Notes under the pieces: generated by a model
What the model was told of the DNA's origin: nothing
Database searches by the model: none
What the model saw: the letters and a program-made list of their open reading frames with translations, nothing else
In this document: piece after piece, positions 34,981 to 45,434 of the stretch
Position numbering within the stretch: the stretch's first letter is position 1
Layout: each line of letters begins with the position of its first letter
Made by a program: the position numbers and the translations under genes
Source of the DNA: Salegentibacter salinarum
GTDB lineage: Bacteria > Bacteroidota > Bacteroidia > Flavobacteriales > Flavobacteriaceae
Length of the DNA: 64,000 nt
Assembly: GCF_900168115.1 (NCBI RefSeq)
Contig: NZ_FUZC01000013.1
Span: 51,971 to 115,970 of the forward strand
Reading direction: 5' to 3'

Positions 34981-35242
34981 TTAATTGCGGACCGAAAATA
35001 TAAAATTCATGTTACCAATAAAGTCCATTTCAGTAAAGCATTGCTATTTTTATATATTTTAACCTGTTTTTCGACCAAAGGATTAATAATTCCGTTGAAA
35101 TACCTTGAAATTTTTAAAGGAAAACCACTTAAAGTAAGTTAAGAACGTGTTTCCTGAATATAAATTCTGGTTTTGACGATAAATATCAGAACATTTTAAT
35201 CTCAATTTCAGTCAAAGTTTACATTGACCCGAATAATCTAAT
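34981..35242. other. Gene-free spacer, nothing recognised
   Basis: This AT-rich stretch between divergent genes shows no open frame of note, RNA gene or repeat. The promoter element of the following operon begins at 35243. Confidence 0.5.
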
Positions 35243-35250
35243 TATCTTTG
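35243..35250 (+). promoter_or_regulatory. -7 element (TATCTTTG) of the split 5'-nucleotidase operon
   Basis: TATCTTTG matches consensus. TTG at 35224-35226 is 16 nt upstream, one or two bases short of usual spacing. Transcripts would have a leader of about 110 nt to the ATG at 35366. Confidence 0.5.
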
Positions 35251-35365
35251 AGTTTTTAAAAAAATCAGATAAAACCAGTGTGATGCTGGATCCCTGGAAT
35301 TGATAATTAAAGAAAGGTTATCGCTACTCCTGTCAATTCTTAATTGGGTGAAAATTTATATACGA

Positions 35366-36124
35366 ATGAATAAAATCAGATTAAGTTTATTCCTCTTGCT
35401 TTCGCTAATTCTATTGAATTGTAAAGGAAACCAAGTCGAAACTGCCGAAATTAAAGGAAAACGAATTGCTATAGACGAAAACATTGAAGCCGATCCCGAA
35501 ATCGAAGAATTTGTAGCGCCGTATAAGGAACATCTCAATAAAACGCTGGATAGTACATTAGCCTACAATCCGAAGGATATGGTAAAAAGTGATGGAGACT
35601 TGAACACCGCGATTGGAAACTTAATGGCCGATATCGTGATGGAACAGGTCAACCCAATTTTTAAAAGCAGGGCTGGCAATGAAATAGATATGGTATTGCT
35701 AAATCACGGCGGAATTAGATCTGGCCTGAATAAAGGAAATATTTCAACCCGAAGTGCCTACGCGCTTATGCCTTTTGAAAATGAAATTGTGGTGGCTGAA
35801 CTTTCAGGAGAAAAAATTAAAGAAATGCTTTCTTACCTGGAACGCGCAAAAACCGCTCACCCCGTTAGCGGAATTCAGATTGAAATGGATCAGAATTATA
35901 AAGTTATCAGGGCTGAAATTAACGGCGAAGAAATCGATGAAAACAAGTCCTATTTTGTAGCAACTTCAGACTATTTACAGCAGGGTGGAGACAATATGAA
36001 CTTTTTTAAAGCTCCTATCAACCTATATAAAGTAGACTATAAATTGCGCAATGCCATCATAGACTATTTTAAAAAAGCAGACACTTTAAAAGTTGAAAAG
36101 GACAATAGGTTTATAAGAAAGTAA
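35366..36124 (+). CDS. 5'-nucleotidase C-terminal domain lipoprotein
   Basis: The 252-residue product starts with a lipoprotein signal (LLNCKG, lipid Cys about residue 20), for which the ATG at 35366 is needed; the upstream frame extension is rejected. The remainder is a 5_nucleotid_C domain: NHGGIRSGLNKGNISTRSAYALMPFENEIV and YFVATSDYLQQGGDNMNFF, the substrate-binding half of UshA-type nucleotidases. The catalytic metallophosphatase half is the next gene, 3 bp downstream, so the normally single enzyme is encoded as two proteins in one operon. Confidence 0.9.
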   Translation: MNKIRLSLFLLLSLILLNCKGNQVETAEIKGKRIAIDENIEADPEIEEFVAPYKEHLNKTLDSTLAYNPKDMVKSDGDLNTAIGNLMADIVMEQVNPIFKSRAGNEIDMVLLNHGGIRSGLNKGNISTRSAYALMPFENEIVVAELSGEKIKEMLSYLERAKTAHPVSGIQIEMDQNYKVIRAEINGEEIDENKSYFVATSDYLQQGGDNMNFFKAPINLYKVDYKLRNAIIDYFKKADTLKVEKDNRFIRK

Positions 36125-36127
36125 GGC

Positions 36128-37036
36128 ATGAAAAGAAGATATTTTATACAACAAACCTCAGCGGCAACTGCATTTATTGGAATTGGTGGCTTAAGCTCGC
36201 TCTCGTTTAAACCGAATTACAAAAAGCATATCACCATTCTTCACACCAACGATGTACATAGCCATATTGAGCCTTTTGGCCCTGATGATTCCAGAAACCC
36301 CAATATGGGCGGAGTGGCGAGGAGAGCCACATTAATTCAGCAGATAAGGAATGAAAATCCCAATACTTTATTATTAGATGCGGGTGATATTTTCCAGGGT
36401 ATGCCTTACTTTAATTTCTACGGCGGAGAACTGGAATTTAAACTGATGAGTAAAATGAAATACGATGCCTCTACCCTGGGCAACCACGATTTTGATAACG
36501 GGATAGACGGTTTATACGCTCAACTGCCACACGCTGAATTCGATTTTATTTGTTCTAACTATGATTTGAGCGATACGGTAATGGACGGGCATACCCGAAA
36601 ACATAAAGTTTTTACCAAAGACGGAGTGAAAATCGGCATTTTTGGCTTGGGTATCGAATTGCAGGGTTTAGTGAATAAAGGTCTTTATAAAGAAACAAAA
36701 TACCTGGATCCTGTAGAAATTGCTCAGGACCAAAGCCGAATCCTGAAAGAAGAAAAAAATTGTGATCTGGTAATCTGCCTTTCGCACTTAGGTTACGACT
36801 ACAGCCACGATAAAATTTCTGATATTAAACTGGCCAAAGCCACGGAGAATATAGATCTTATTATTGGTGGTCACACGCATACATTTCTTGATAAACCCTC
36901 TATTGAAACCAATAAGGCCGGAAACAAGGTTTTGGTAAACCAGGTTGGTTGCTACGGACTTTACCTTGGGAGAATTGATTTTTATTTAGATGATAAAAAT
37001 AATATTGAAGCTAACGGATTAAAGATTGAGGTTTAA
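36128..37036 (+). CDS. Metallophosphatase half of a split 5'-nucleotidase (Tat signal)
   Basis: The 302-residue protein begins MKRRYFIQQTSAATAF, a twin-arginine type signal, then a calcineurin-like phosphatase domain: ILHTNDVHSHIEPF, LLDAGDIFQGMPY, TLGNHDFDNG, and GGHTHTFLD. These supply the dinuclear metal ligands of UshA-type 5'-nucleotidases and 2',3'-cyclic phosphodiesterases. The partner C-domain is the preceding lipoprotein. The exported enzyme likely takes phosphate from external nucleotides. The two-protein form may let the phosphatase be folded in the cytosol and exported by Tat while its partner follows Sec. Confidence 0.9.
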   Translation: MKRRYFIQQTSAATAFIGIGGLSSLSFKPNYKKHITILHTNDVHSHIEPFGPDDSRNPNMGGVARRATLIQQIRNENPNTLLLDAGDIFQGMPYFNFYGGELEFKLMSKMKYDASTLGNHDFDNGIDGLYAQLPHAEFDFICSNYDLSDTVMDGHTRKHKVFTKDGVKIGIFGLGIELQGLVNKGLYKETKYLDPVEIAQDQSRILKEEKNCDLVICLSHLGYDYSHDKISDIKLAKATENIDLIIGGHTHTFLDKPSIETNKAGNKVLVNQVGCYGLYLGRIDFYLDDKNNIEANGLKIEV

Positions 37037-37042
37037 AATAAG

Positions 37043-37069
37043 AACTCAATCTTTAATATGTTGAGTTTT

Positions 37070-37070
<1 letters not shown>
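37043..37070 (+). terminator. Bidirectional-type terminator between convergent genes
   Basis: AACTCAA (37043-37049) pairs with TTGAGTT (37061-37067), followed by TTT. It lies between the phosphatase stop (37036) and the ligA stop (37070), and its 3' end touches ligA. Confidence 0.55.
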
Positions 37071-39082
<2,012 letters not shown>

Positions 39083-39751
39083 TTAGTGCTGAGCTTTTAA
39101 TTTATCGTTTTCAAAAATAAAGGAATGTTTTTCCCCTTTGTGGGTAAATTCAATCTCGAATTCAGATTTATAAGCTTTATCATCGGTGGGAAACCAATCT
39201 TTTAGTTGTTGATCAATGGTAATAAGCAAACCTTCATCGTCACCTATGGCACAAAAATGCTCGAAATCCCCATCATATTTTTCCAATTGATAATTTGAAT
39301 TTAGAAAATGGAATTTCTCCTGAATATTCTCCGTTACCAGTCCAACTTCACTAATCCCCACAATACTTTTTTCCGAAAATAATGCCGAATTGGGTTTACT
39401 GAAACTTTCACGGGAAATGAATTCGATTATATTTTTATCTTCGTCATAGAAATAGAGAGATTTAGCACTCCAGGCCATAAAATCTACAATTTCCTGCCCG
39501 TTACCTTCCAAAACAGGAACATGTGCTTTCACCCATTCCAGTGCTTCATTATGCTGATTATCGGGAATATGAAAGGCGATATGATAAGGCGTGGCGTTTT
39601 CTTTATGCTGAAATCTTATGGTAGAATATCCGGTTTCAATTTCAAAATGATTATCGGAATAATCAGTAATTTTAAAATTCAGTTTACCCCGGTAAAACCG
39701 AAGCTGCTCCTTTATATTATCGGTATAAATTTGAAGTTTATGGATTTTCAT
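39083..39751 (-). CDS. VOC/glyoxalase-fold protein
   Basis: The 222-residue protein has two VOC-type repeats. The first begins KIHKLQIYTDNIKEQLRFYRGKLNF with a DYSDNHFEIETG metal-type segment, and a second starts ISEVGLVTENIQEKFHFLNSNY. Such proteins bind a divalent metal and act as isomerases, dioxygenases or resistance proteins. The substrate is unknown. It is 18 bp after ligA's start on the same strand, so probably cotranscribed with ligA and the LOG gene. Confidence 0.85.
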   Translation of the reverse strand: MKIHKLQIYTDNIKEQLRFYRGKLNFKITDYSDNHFEIETGYSTIRFQHKENATPYHIAFHIPDNQHNEALEWVKAHVPVLEGNGQEIVDFMAWSAKSLYFYDEDKNIIEFISRESFSKPNSALFSEKSIVGISEVGLVTENIQEKFHFLNSNYQLEKYDGDFEHFCAIGDDEGLLITIDQQLKDWFPTDDKAYKSEFEIEFTHKGEKHSFIFENDKLKAQH

Positions 39752-39760
39752 AGCGTTTTT

Positions 39761-40366
39761 TTAGGTCTGGTCTTTATTTATCCATTTGGGAACTGGCATA
39801 GGTTTAAAATTATACATTTTTTCCAGCAATTCCTCTATATCTTCGGCAATAATCAAAAGATCGAAATTCTCTTTTCTAAGCAAACCTTTTCTTACCATGG
39901 TTTTTAGCATCGCGATCAGGTCATCGTAAAATCCATTAATATTAAGCAATCCAATAGGATTATGGTGCAATCCTAATTGCCCCCAGGTTACGATCTCAAA
40001 AAGTTCTTCAAAAGTTCCAAATCCGCCGGGCAGGGCAATAAATCCATTGCTTAAGTCATGCATTTTAAGCTTGCGTTCGTGCATATCTTTGGTGGTAATT
40101 AACTCGGTTAATTCGGTATGAACCACTTCTTTTGTTTTTAGAAAATCAGGAATTACGCCAATGACCTCTCCCCCATTTTGAAGCGTACCGGCAGCAACCT
40201 GGCCCATTAAGCCTAGTTTACTTCCCCCAAAAATGAGTTTGATATTTTTCTCAGCCAGAACCTTCCCTAAACGATAAGACTCCGTGTATATTTTTTCGTC
40301 ATTGCCTTCGCTGCTCGCGCAAAAAACGGCAATACTTTTTAATTGATTTTTACTGTTGTTATCCAA
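39761..40366 (-). CDS. LOG-family protein (TIGR00730)
   Basis: The 201-residue protein has the family motif SxGT type: FGGSKLGLMGQVAAG near the start, then the active motif PGGFGTFEELFEIVTWGQLG (PGGxGTxxE). LOG proteins release cytokinin-type bases from their monophosphates and many bacterial ones act on AMP-like nucleotides; the specific substrate is not shown. It is followed by the VOC gene with 9 bp and both likely belong with ligA. Confidence 0.9.
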   Translation of the reverse strand: MDNNSKNQLKSIAVFCASSEGNDEKIYTESYRLGKVLAEKNIKLIFGGSKLGLMGQVAAGTLQNGGEVIGVIPDFLKTKEVVHTELTELITTKDMHERKLKMHDLSNGFIALPGGFGTFEELFEIVTWGQLGLHHNPIGLLNINGFYDDLIAMLKTMVRKGLLRKENFDLLIIAEDIEELLEKMYNFKPMPVPKWINKDQT

Positions 40367-40394
40367 AACTATTGGTTTTTGAAGTTATACCTAA

Positions 40395-40411
40395 AAGGTT
40401 TTTAAAACCTT
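40395..40411. repeat. Short palindrome AAGGTTTT-T-AAAACCTT
   Basis: AAGGTTTT (40395-40402) and AAAACCTT (40404-40411) form a perfect 8-bp inverted repeat in the spacer between two minus-strand genes, followed by acagg. It belongs to the palindrome type seen in full at 44469-44501. Confidence 0.5.
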
Positions 40412-40418
40412 ACAGGAA

Positions 40419-41270
40419 TTAGCGCAATTCCCCTTTTAGCATCCTGAAATTCCCAAAAATATCTTTTCGTAATTCGGTTTTAAACCCATTCTTCTTCATC
40501 ATTTCTTCGGTTTCTTTTGCGAGATATTGATTGATCTCAAAATAGAGTTTTCCTCCTGGCTTCAGTGCACTTTTAGCCAATTTCGTGATTTTATCATAGA
40601 AAATTAAAGGATTTTCATCTTTTACGTATAAAGCGGTGGGCGGATCGTAGTCTAAAACATTTCGGTACATCTCTTTCTTCTCCAGCTCCCGCACATATGG
40701 CGGATTGGAAACAATAACATCAAAGGCTTCCGAAAACTTTTCAGTTTGAAGGATATCCTGCTGAAAAAATTGGATTTGAACTTTATTATTTTCGGCGTTT
40801 ATCCTGGCTATTTCCAAGGCATTTTTAGAAATATCTATTGCTGAAATTTTAGCCACCGGAAGATTTTTCGCTAGGCTTATGGCGATACAGCCACTTCCGG
40901 CTCCAATATCCAGGATTTTTAATACTTTATTTTCTAAAGAAAAATCGTCTAAAATCCATTGCACCAGTTCTTCGGTTTCCGGTCTTGGCACCAAAACATT
41001 TTTATCGACTTTAAAACTCAATCCGAAAAACTCGGTTTCCCCCATAATATGCTGAACAGGCTCGTGTTTTTTCAACCGCACCAAAGCCGAATCTATTTTT
41101 TTTACCTGATTTTCATTGATTTCAAGTTCAGGATCTAAAGCCAAGTCTATCCGTTTTATCCCAAAAAAAGCTTCAGTTAGCAAAAAGAAAAAAGAAAGCA
41201 CTTCTTCCGCAGGATATTCGTGTTCCAGAGTTTTTACGAAGATTTCTTTTTGGGCTTTAAGTCTCATCAT
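40419..41270 (-). CDS. prmC: Peptide release factor N5-glutamine methyltransferase
   Basis: The 283-residue enzyme methylates the GGQ glutamine of RF1 and RF2. It has the SAM loop LDIGAGSGCIAISLA, the NPPYVRELE catalytic motif (about 183-191) and an N-terminal helical domain that binds the release factor. Two adjacent ATGs (41270 and 41267) are possible starts. Length and motifs are normal. It faces a GNAT gene across 156 bp of repeat. Confidence 0.95.
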   Translation of the reverse strand: MMRLKAQKEIFVKTLEHEYPAEEVLSFFFLLTEAFFGIKRIDLALDPELEINENQVKKIDSALVRLKKHEPVQHIMGETEFFGLSFKVDKNVLVPRPETEELVQWILDDFSLENKVLKILDIGAGSGCIAISLAKNLPVAKISAIDISKNALEIARINAENNKVQIQFFQQDILQTEKFSEAFDVIVSNPPYVRELEKKEMYRNVLDYDPPTALYVKDENPLIFYDKITKLAKSALKPGGKLYFEINQYLAKETEEMMKKNGFKTELRKDIFGNFRMLKGELR

Positions 41271-41432
41271 TCAGTTGTGAGTTGTCGGTTTTTGGTGGTT
41301 TGTGAGTTGTCGGTCCTGGGTGTTTGTATAACAATTAACTTTAAACCCAGAACTTTAAACTTTCATCAATTCTTATTTTCCCTCTTCTCTTTATTCTCTT
41401 ATCTCTATTCTTGCCTCTTGATTCTTTTACAC
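41271..41432. repeat. Word-like repeat and 60-nt pyrimidine tract between prmC and GNAT
   Basis: From 41271 the words gagttgtcggt and tttgtgagttgtcggt repeat, then come ttaaacccagaactttaaac words, then a pyrimidine-rich run (about 41371-41432: ccctcttctctttattctct and variants) that ends at the GNAT stop. It is the GT/AC-word family of 1604-1960 and 12521-12614. I see no gene. Confidence 0.55.
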
Positions 41433-41912
41433 CTCCCTAATCATCCACATCGTACAATTATAATGTCCGGTGTCGCCTAGGGGTTTTTCCAAAGATTTGA
41501 AGCCACTGCGGCCGTAGAGTTTCCTGGCGCTTTCCATATAGGGCAGGGTTTCAATATAACATTGCTCAAAATCCTGGGATTTGGCGAATTTCAGGCAGGT
41601 ATCCATCATTTGCGTTCCCAGGCCTTTTCCGCGGGCTTCGGGCAAAAAATACATTTTCTGTAATTCACATATTTTTTCTTCCAGCCCAATTAAAGGGGCA
41701 ATTCCCGCTCCTCCAATAATTTTTTCTTCGTCTTCCACCACAAAATAGTTCATTCGCGGATGCTGGTAAGTTGCAAACATATTGTCCAGGGCCTTGTCTT
41801 CATAGGCAGTTCCTACTTTTGGAACGCCCATTTCTACCAAAACCTTTCTTACTACTTCGGCAACTTGTTGATTGTCTTCGGGTTGAATTTCCCGTATTTT
41901 TAGCGTGCTCAT
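41427..41912 (-). CDS. GNAT-family N-acetyltransferase
   Basis: The 161-residue protein has the acetyl-CoA loop in LPEARGKGLGTQMMDTCL (R/Q-x-x-G-x-G/A) and IREIQPEDNQQVAEVVRKV at the start, typical of GNAT enzymes that modify small molecules. Substrate unknown. Its start is 28 bp from ribD's start on the opposite strand, so a shared divergent promoter region is likely. Confidence 0.9.
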   Translation of the reverse strand: MSTLKIREIQPEDNQQVAEVVRKVLVEMGVPKVGTAYEDKALDNMFATYQHPRMNYFVVEDEEKIIGGAGIAPLIGLEEKICELQKMYFLPEARGKGLGTQMMDTCLKFAKSQDFEQCYIETLPYMESARKLYGRSGFKSLEKPLGDTGHYNCTMWMIREV

Positions 41913-41940
41913 TCTTGGTAAATAATCCTATTTTAGTGGC

Positions 41941-42987
41941 GTGAATATACACGAAAAATATATAAAACGCTGTAATGAACTGGCCAAAAACGGGCTCGGA
42001 TCTACCTATCCCAATCCGCTGGTAGGCAGCGTAATTGTACATAAAGATAAGATTATTGGCGAAGGCTGGCATCAAAAAGCGGGAGCGCCACACGCCGAGG
42101 TAAACGCGGTAAATTCTGTAAAAGATAAATCGCTTTTAAAAAAATCAACCATTTATGTGAGTCTTGAACCTTGCAGTCATTTTGGAAAAACACCTCCCTG
42201 CAGCGATTTAATTATCGCAAAAGGAATTAAAAAAGTGGTAATTGGTTGTGTAGATCCTTTTGCTGAAGTTGCAGGCCGGGGAATTAAAAAATTGATGGAA
42301 GCCGGCTGCGAAGTTCAGGTGGGGCTTCTGGAAAAAGAATGCCAGAAATTAAACAAACGCTTTTTTACTTTTCATCAAAAAAAACGCCCTTATATTATCT
42401 TGAAATGGGCTCAAACCGCTGACGGATTTATCGCTCCCGAAATTCAGGAAAAACGTGAACCGGTTTGGATTACCAATCAATATTCCAAACAATTGGTGCA
42501 TAAATGGCGCAGCGAAGAGCAGGCTATTTTAGTGGGCACCCACACCGCAATTGCCGATAACCCCCAACTGAATACAAGACTTTGGGAGGGTAAAAATCCG
42601 GTTCGGGTGGTGATCGATAAAGGTTTAAAAATTCCGAAGGAATCTGCTTTGTTGGACGGCAGTATAAAAACCATTGTTTTAACTGAAAAAGAGCCTCAAA
42701 AGGCTCCTGAAAATGAGAATTTAGTTTTTGAAAAGCTTGATTTTCAGCAAAATTTACCTGAACAAATTTGTGAGGTTTTATATCGAAATAATTTACAATC
42801 GGTAATTATTGAAGGTGGTGCAAAAACGCTTCAAAGCTTTATTGATGCTAAACTTTGGGACGAAGCCAGGGTTTTTACCGGAATTGCTGAATTTCACAAA
42901 GGAATAAAAGCACCCGAATTTTCAGGAAAAATGGTTTCCCAAACCAGTTTAGAGCGGGATAATTTAAAAATTTACAGAAATGATTAA
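41941..42987 (+). CDS. ribD: Bifunctional riboflavin deaminase/reductase RibD (GTG start)
   Basis: The 348-residue enzyme converts the GTP-derived pyrimidine to ribitylaminouracil phosphate. The deaminase domain (about 1-145) has the zinc motif HAEVNAV and PCSHFGKTPPCSD. The reductase domain (about 150-348) has KWAQTADGFIA, EQAILVGTHTAIADNP and IIEGGAKTLQSF. It begins at GTG 41941, the most upstream start that fits the family, since no ATG lies near. It overlaps the HAD gene by 8 bp and leads a three-gene unit with the transporter. Confidence 0.93.
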   Translation: MNIHEKYIKRCNELAKNGLGSTYPNPLVGSVIVHKDKIIGEGWHQKAGAPHAEVNAVNSVKDKSLLKKSTIYVSLEPCSHFGKTPPCSDLIIAKGIKKVVIGCVDPFAEVAGRGIKKLMEAGCEVQVGLLEKECQKLNKRFFTFHQKKRPYIILKWAQTADGFIAPEIQEKREPVWITNQYSKQLVHKWRSEEQAILVGTHTAIADNPQLNTRLWEGKNPVRVVIDKGLKIPKESALLDGSIKTIVLTEKEPQKAPENENLVFEKLDFQQNLPEQICEVLYRNNLQSVIIEGGAKTLQSFIDAKLWDEARVFTGIAEFHKGIKAPEFSGKMVSQTSLERDNLKIYRND

Positions 42988-43588
42988 AACGATAATTTTC
43001 GATTTTGGAGACGTATTCGTAAACCTGGATAAACCGGCCATAATGCGTGAAATGAATAAATATGAAATCGAAAAACTTTCAGAGAATTTGTTAGATATAA
43101 ATCAGCAATACGAGAAAGGACTCATTTCTTCTGAAAAATTTGTAAAATCTTACCAGAGCGAACATTCCCATCTTCAGAAAGAACATTTCAAGAATTCCTG
43201 GAATGCTATTCTGGTAGATTTCCCGGAATATCGTTACCAGTTTTTAAAGAAACTTTCCGAAGAAAAAAATTACCTGCTTATTTTATTGAGTAACACCAAT
43301 GAAATTCATATTGACTGGATCAAGAAAAATGTTTCATTTTTTGAAGATTTCAAGGCTTGTTTTGATGCTTTTTACCTTTCGCACGAGATTAATTTTAGAA
43401 AACCGGATGCAGAAATTTATGAGTTTGTGCTGGAAAAACACGACTTAAAACCCCAAGAGTGCCTGTTTATTGACGATACCCGGGAAAATACAGATGCAGC
43501 AGAAGATTTAGGAATTTACACCTGGAATATTGAACCTACCCGCGAAGATGTGATCGATTTATTTACCGCTAAAAAGGAATTATTTTGA
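42980..43588 (+). CDS. HAD-family hydrolase
   Basis: The 202-residue protein has the HAD catalytic start IIFDFGDVFVNLD with the nucleophile and acid Asp pair, LLSNTNEIHIDW (motif II), the lysine in FRKPDAEIY and FIDDTRENTDAA (motif IV). It could dephosphorylate the riboflavin intermediate made by RibD, a step whose phosphatase is often a HAD protein; its overlap with ribD supports that, but it is inference. It resembles the HAD-IA YihX type. Confidence 0.88.
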   Translation: MIKTIIFDFGDVFVNLDKPAIMREMNKYEIEKLSENLLDINQQYEKGLISSEKFVKSYQSEHSHLQKEHFKNSWNAILVDFPEYRYQFLKKLSEEKNYLLILLSNTNEIHIDWIKKNVSFFEDFKACFDAFYLSHEINFRKPDAEIYEFVLEKHDLKPQECLFIDDTRENTDAAEDLGIYTWNIEPTREDVIDLFTAKKELF

Positions 43589-44457
43589 TCTACCTGCTGC
43601 TTAGCATTTTATCTTCCACAATTATTTTTGTGGTATTCAGGCTTTATAAAAAGTATGGTGTAAATACACTTCAGGCAATTATCGTGAATTACTTTATTGC
43701 CTGTATCGTTGGATTTTTCGGATATATTGAAGGGGTTGACGATTTAATAAGAATTCCTTCAGAACCCTGGTTTTTAGGAACGGTTTTCCTGGGCGCTATG
43801 TTTATTACGGTTTTCAATCTTGCTGCAATTACCACGCAACGCAGCGGCCTTTCGGTAGTTTCGGTTGCAACAAAAATGTCGGTTGCGATTCCTGTTTTCT
43901 TCGGAATATTTATTTATAATGAAAGCCTGGGCCTTTTAAAAATTTCGGGGATTTTGCTTGCACTCGCAGCGGTTTATTTGAGTTCCATTAAAACCGAAAA
44001 AGGCATTAAAATAAAGAAAAGGAATTTAATATTTCCGCTCTTGGTTTTTATAGGAAGTGGGATTATTGACACCAGCCTTAATTACCTGGAAAACTTTTAT
44101 GTTTCTGAAACCGATGTCGGTCTTTTTTCTTCCAGTATTTTTGGAATCGCCGGAATTATTGGGATAAGCATTTTAATTGGGCAGGCGGTTTTAGGAAAAT
44201 TAAAAATTACCTGGAAAAATATAGCGGGTGGGATCGCGCTGGGTATTCCGAATTATTTTTCCATCTATTTCTTGGTAATGGCTTTGCGTGCTCCCGGCAT
44301 TGAGAATTCGGTTATTTTCACTTTAAACCATGTTGGGATTGTTTTGGCGTCTACAATTCTTGGAATTGTGCTTTTTAAAGAAGTTTTGCTAAAGAAAAAC
44401 TGGATTGGAATTGCACTTGCCATAATAAGCATTATACTGGTGGCGAGCAGCCAGTAG
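43585..44457 (+). CDS. EamA/DMT-family transporter (TTG start)
   Basis: The 290-residue protein has about ten membrane helices in two EamA halves (first IVNYFIACIVGFFGY, GTVFLGAMFITVFNLAA; second FPLLVFIGSGIIDTSLN, GIALGIPNYFSIYFLVMALRAPG). The start is a TTG whose last two bases are the first two of the HAD stop (TTGA), and the next ATG (about 43798) would lose two helices. It may export a metabolite linked to ribD and the HAD gene, but the substrate is unknown. Confidence 0.85.
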   Translation: MIYLLLSILSSTIIFVVFRLYKKYGVNTLQAIIVNYFIACIVGFFGYIEGVDDLIRIPSEPWFLGTVFLGAMFITVFNLAAITTQRSGLSVVSVATKMSVAIPVFFGIFIYNESLGLLKISGILLALAAVYLSSIKTEKGIKIKKRNLIFPLLVFIGSGIIDTSLNYLENFYVSETDVGLFSSSIFGIAGIIGISILIGQAVLGKLKITWKNIAGGIALGIPNYFSIYFLVMALRAPGIENSVIFTLNHVGIVLASTILGIVLFKEVLLKKNWIGIALAIISIILVASSQ

Positions 44458-44468
44458 TATTATCAAGA

Positions 44469-44501
44469 AGACCTCACAGGTTTCTGAAACCTGTGAGGTC
44501 T
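44469..44501. repeat. Perfect 33-nt palindrome (cacaggtttc family) with a decayed relative
   Basis: AGACCTCACAGGTTTC (44469-44484) and GAAACCTGTGAGGTCT (44486-44501) are exact inverse complements around one base. A weaker copy, CCTCGCAGGA/TCCTGCAAGG (44543-44552, 44560-44569), follows. The pair lies after the transporter gene and has no T run, so it is a repeat or attenuator and not a plain terminator. Confidence 0.7.
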
Positions 44502-44664
44502 AAAAATAAGTTTCAGTGAATATACCTACGAGATTATAAAAACCTCGCAGGAAGGCTTATCCTGCAAGGATTCTTTTTTGACCTTGTTGGTGAAAAAATG
44601 ATGTGTAATTTATTTTTCAATTAATGAGCGGTTCTTCATATTATAGAATCCAATATCGACCATA

Positions 44665-45273
44665 ATGAAAGACACCTATAAAACCATAACCACAGCCTCC
44701 CCTGAAGTCCTGTTTAAGGACCGGAATTCCAAGTTTTTTGGTTATGCTTTTCCGGTAAAGACAGAAGAAGAAGCAAATATTCAGTTAGAAGGATTAAAAA
44801 CCAAACATCATAAAGCGCGACACTGGTGCTATGCCTGGCAGTTGGGAAAATCAGATTTTCAATATCGAGCCAATGATGATGGCGAACCATCTAATTCTGC
44901 CGGAATGCCTATTTACGGACAAATTCAGTCTTTTGAAGTTACTAATATTTTAGTTGTAGTGGTTCGCTATTTTGGCGGTGTAAAACTCGGGGTTGGCGGC
45001 TTGATAAATGCTTATAAAACCGCCGCACAGATGGCACTGGAAGAGGCGAATCTCGTAACCCGAACCATAGACGAGGTTTTTGAGATCAGTTTTGATTATC
45101 CTGAAATGAATATTGTGATGCGCTTAATTAAGGAAAACAATCTTAATATCATTGAACAAAAACTGGAGCTGGATTGCAAGATTTATATTTCAGTACGGAA
45201 AAAAGAAGCTGATCAGATCTTTGAAAAGTTTGATTCAACCTATAAGGTTGAGATTAAGAGGTTGAAAGAGTAA
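44665..45273 (+). CDS. YigZ/IMPACT-family protein
   Basis: The 202-residue protein has the UPF0029 N-terminal block (NSKFFGYAFPV, HKARHWCYAW, FQYRANDDGEPSNSAGMPI) with YFGGVKLGVGGLINAYK, and the shorter C-terminal DUF1949-like domain. In E. coli YigZ and its eukaryotic relatives take part in translation stress regulation. It is monocistronic, preceded by a spacer with palindromes and followed by a REP-like element. Confidence 0.88.
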   Translation: MKDTYKTITTASPEVLFKDRNSKFFGYAFPVKTEEEANIQLEGLKTKHHKARHWCYAWQLGKSDFQYRANDDGEPSNSAGMPIYGQIQSFEVTNILVVVVRYFGGVKLGVGGLINAYKTAAQMALEEANLVTRTIDEVFEISFDYPEMNIVMRLIKENNLNIIEQKLELDCKIYISVRKKEADQIFEKFDSTYKVEIKRLKE

Positions 45274-45320
45274 AATACTAGATAAATTAATTATTTGAAG
45301 AATTTAAATTGTAGTAAATG

Positions 45321-45430
45321 TCGTCAAGCTGAACTCGTTTCAGATTTTATCCCGAATGCACTTCGGGCATGAAAAAATTTCCAACAGCTTAGATCCTGAA
45401 CAATCCCGAAGCTCCGGGACAGGATGTCGG
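45321..45430. repeat. REP-like imperfect palindrome, tgaactcgtttcag type
   Basis: The arms tcgtcaagctgaactcgtttcag and agatcctgaa...caggatgtcg match the dispersed family, with a second small hairpin ttatcccgaatgcacttcgggcat inside. It lies between YigZ and the thioesterase gene, which converge on it. Confidence 0.6.
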
Positions 45431-45434
45431 AGTT

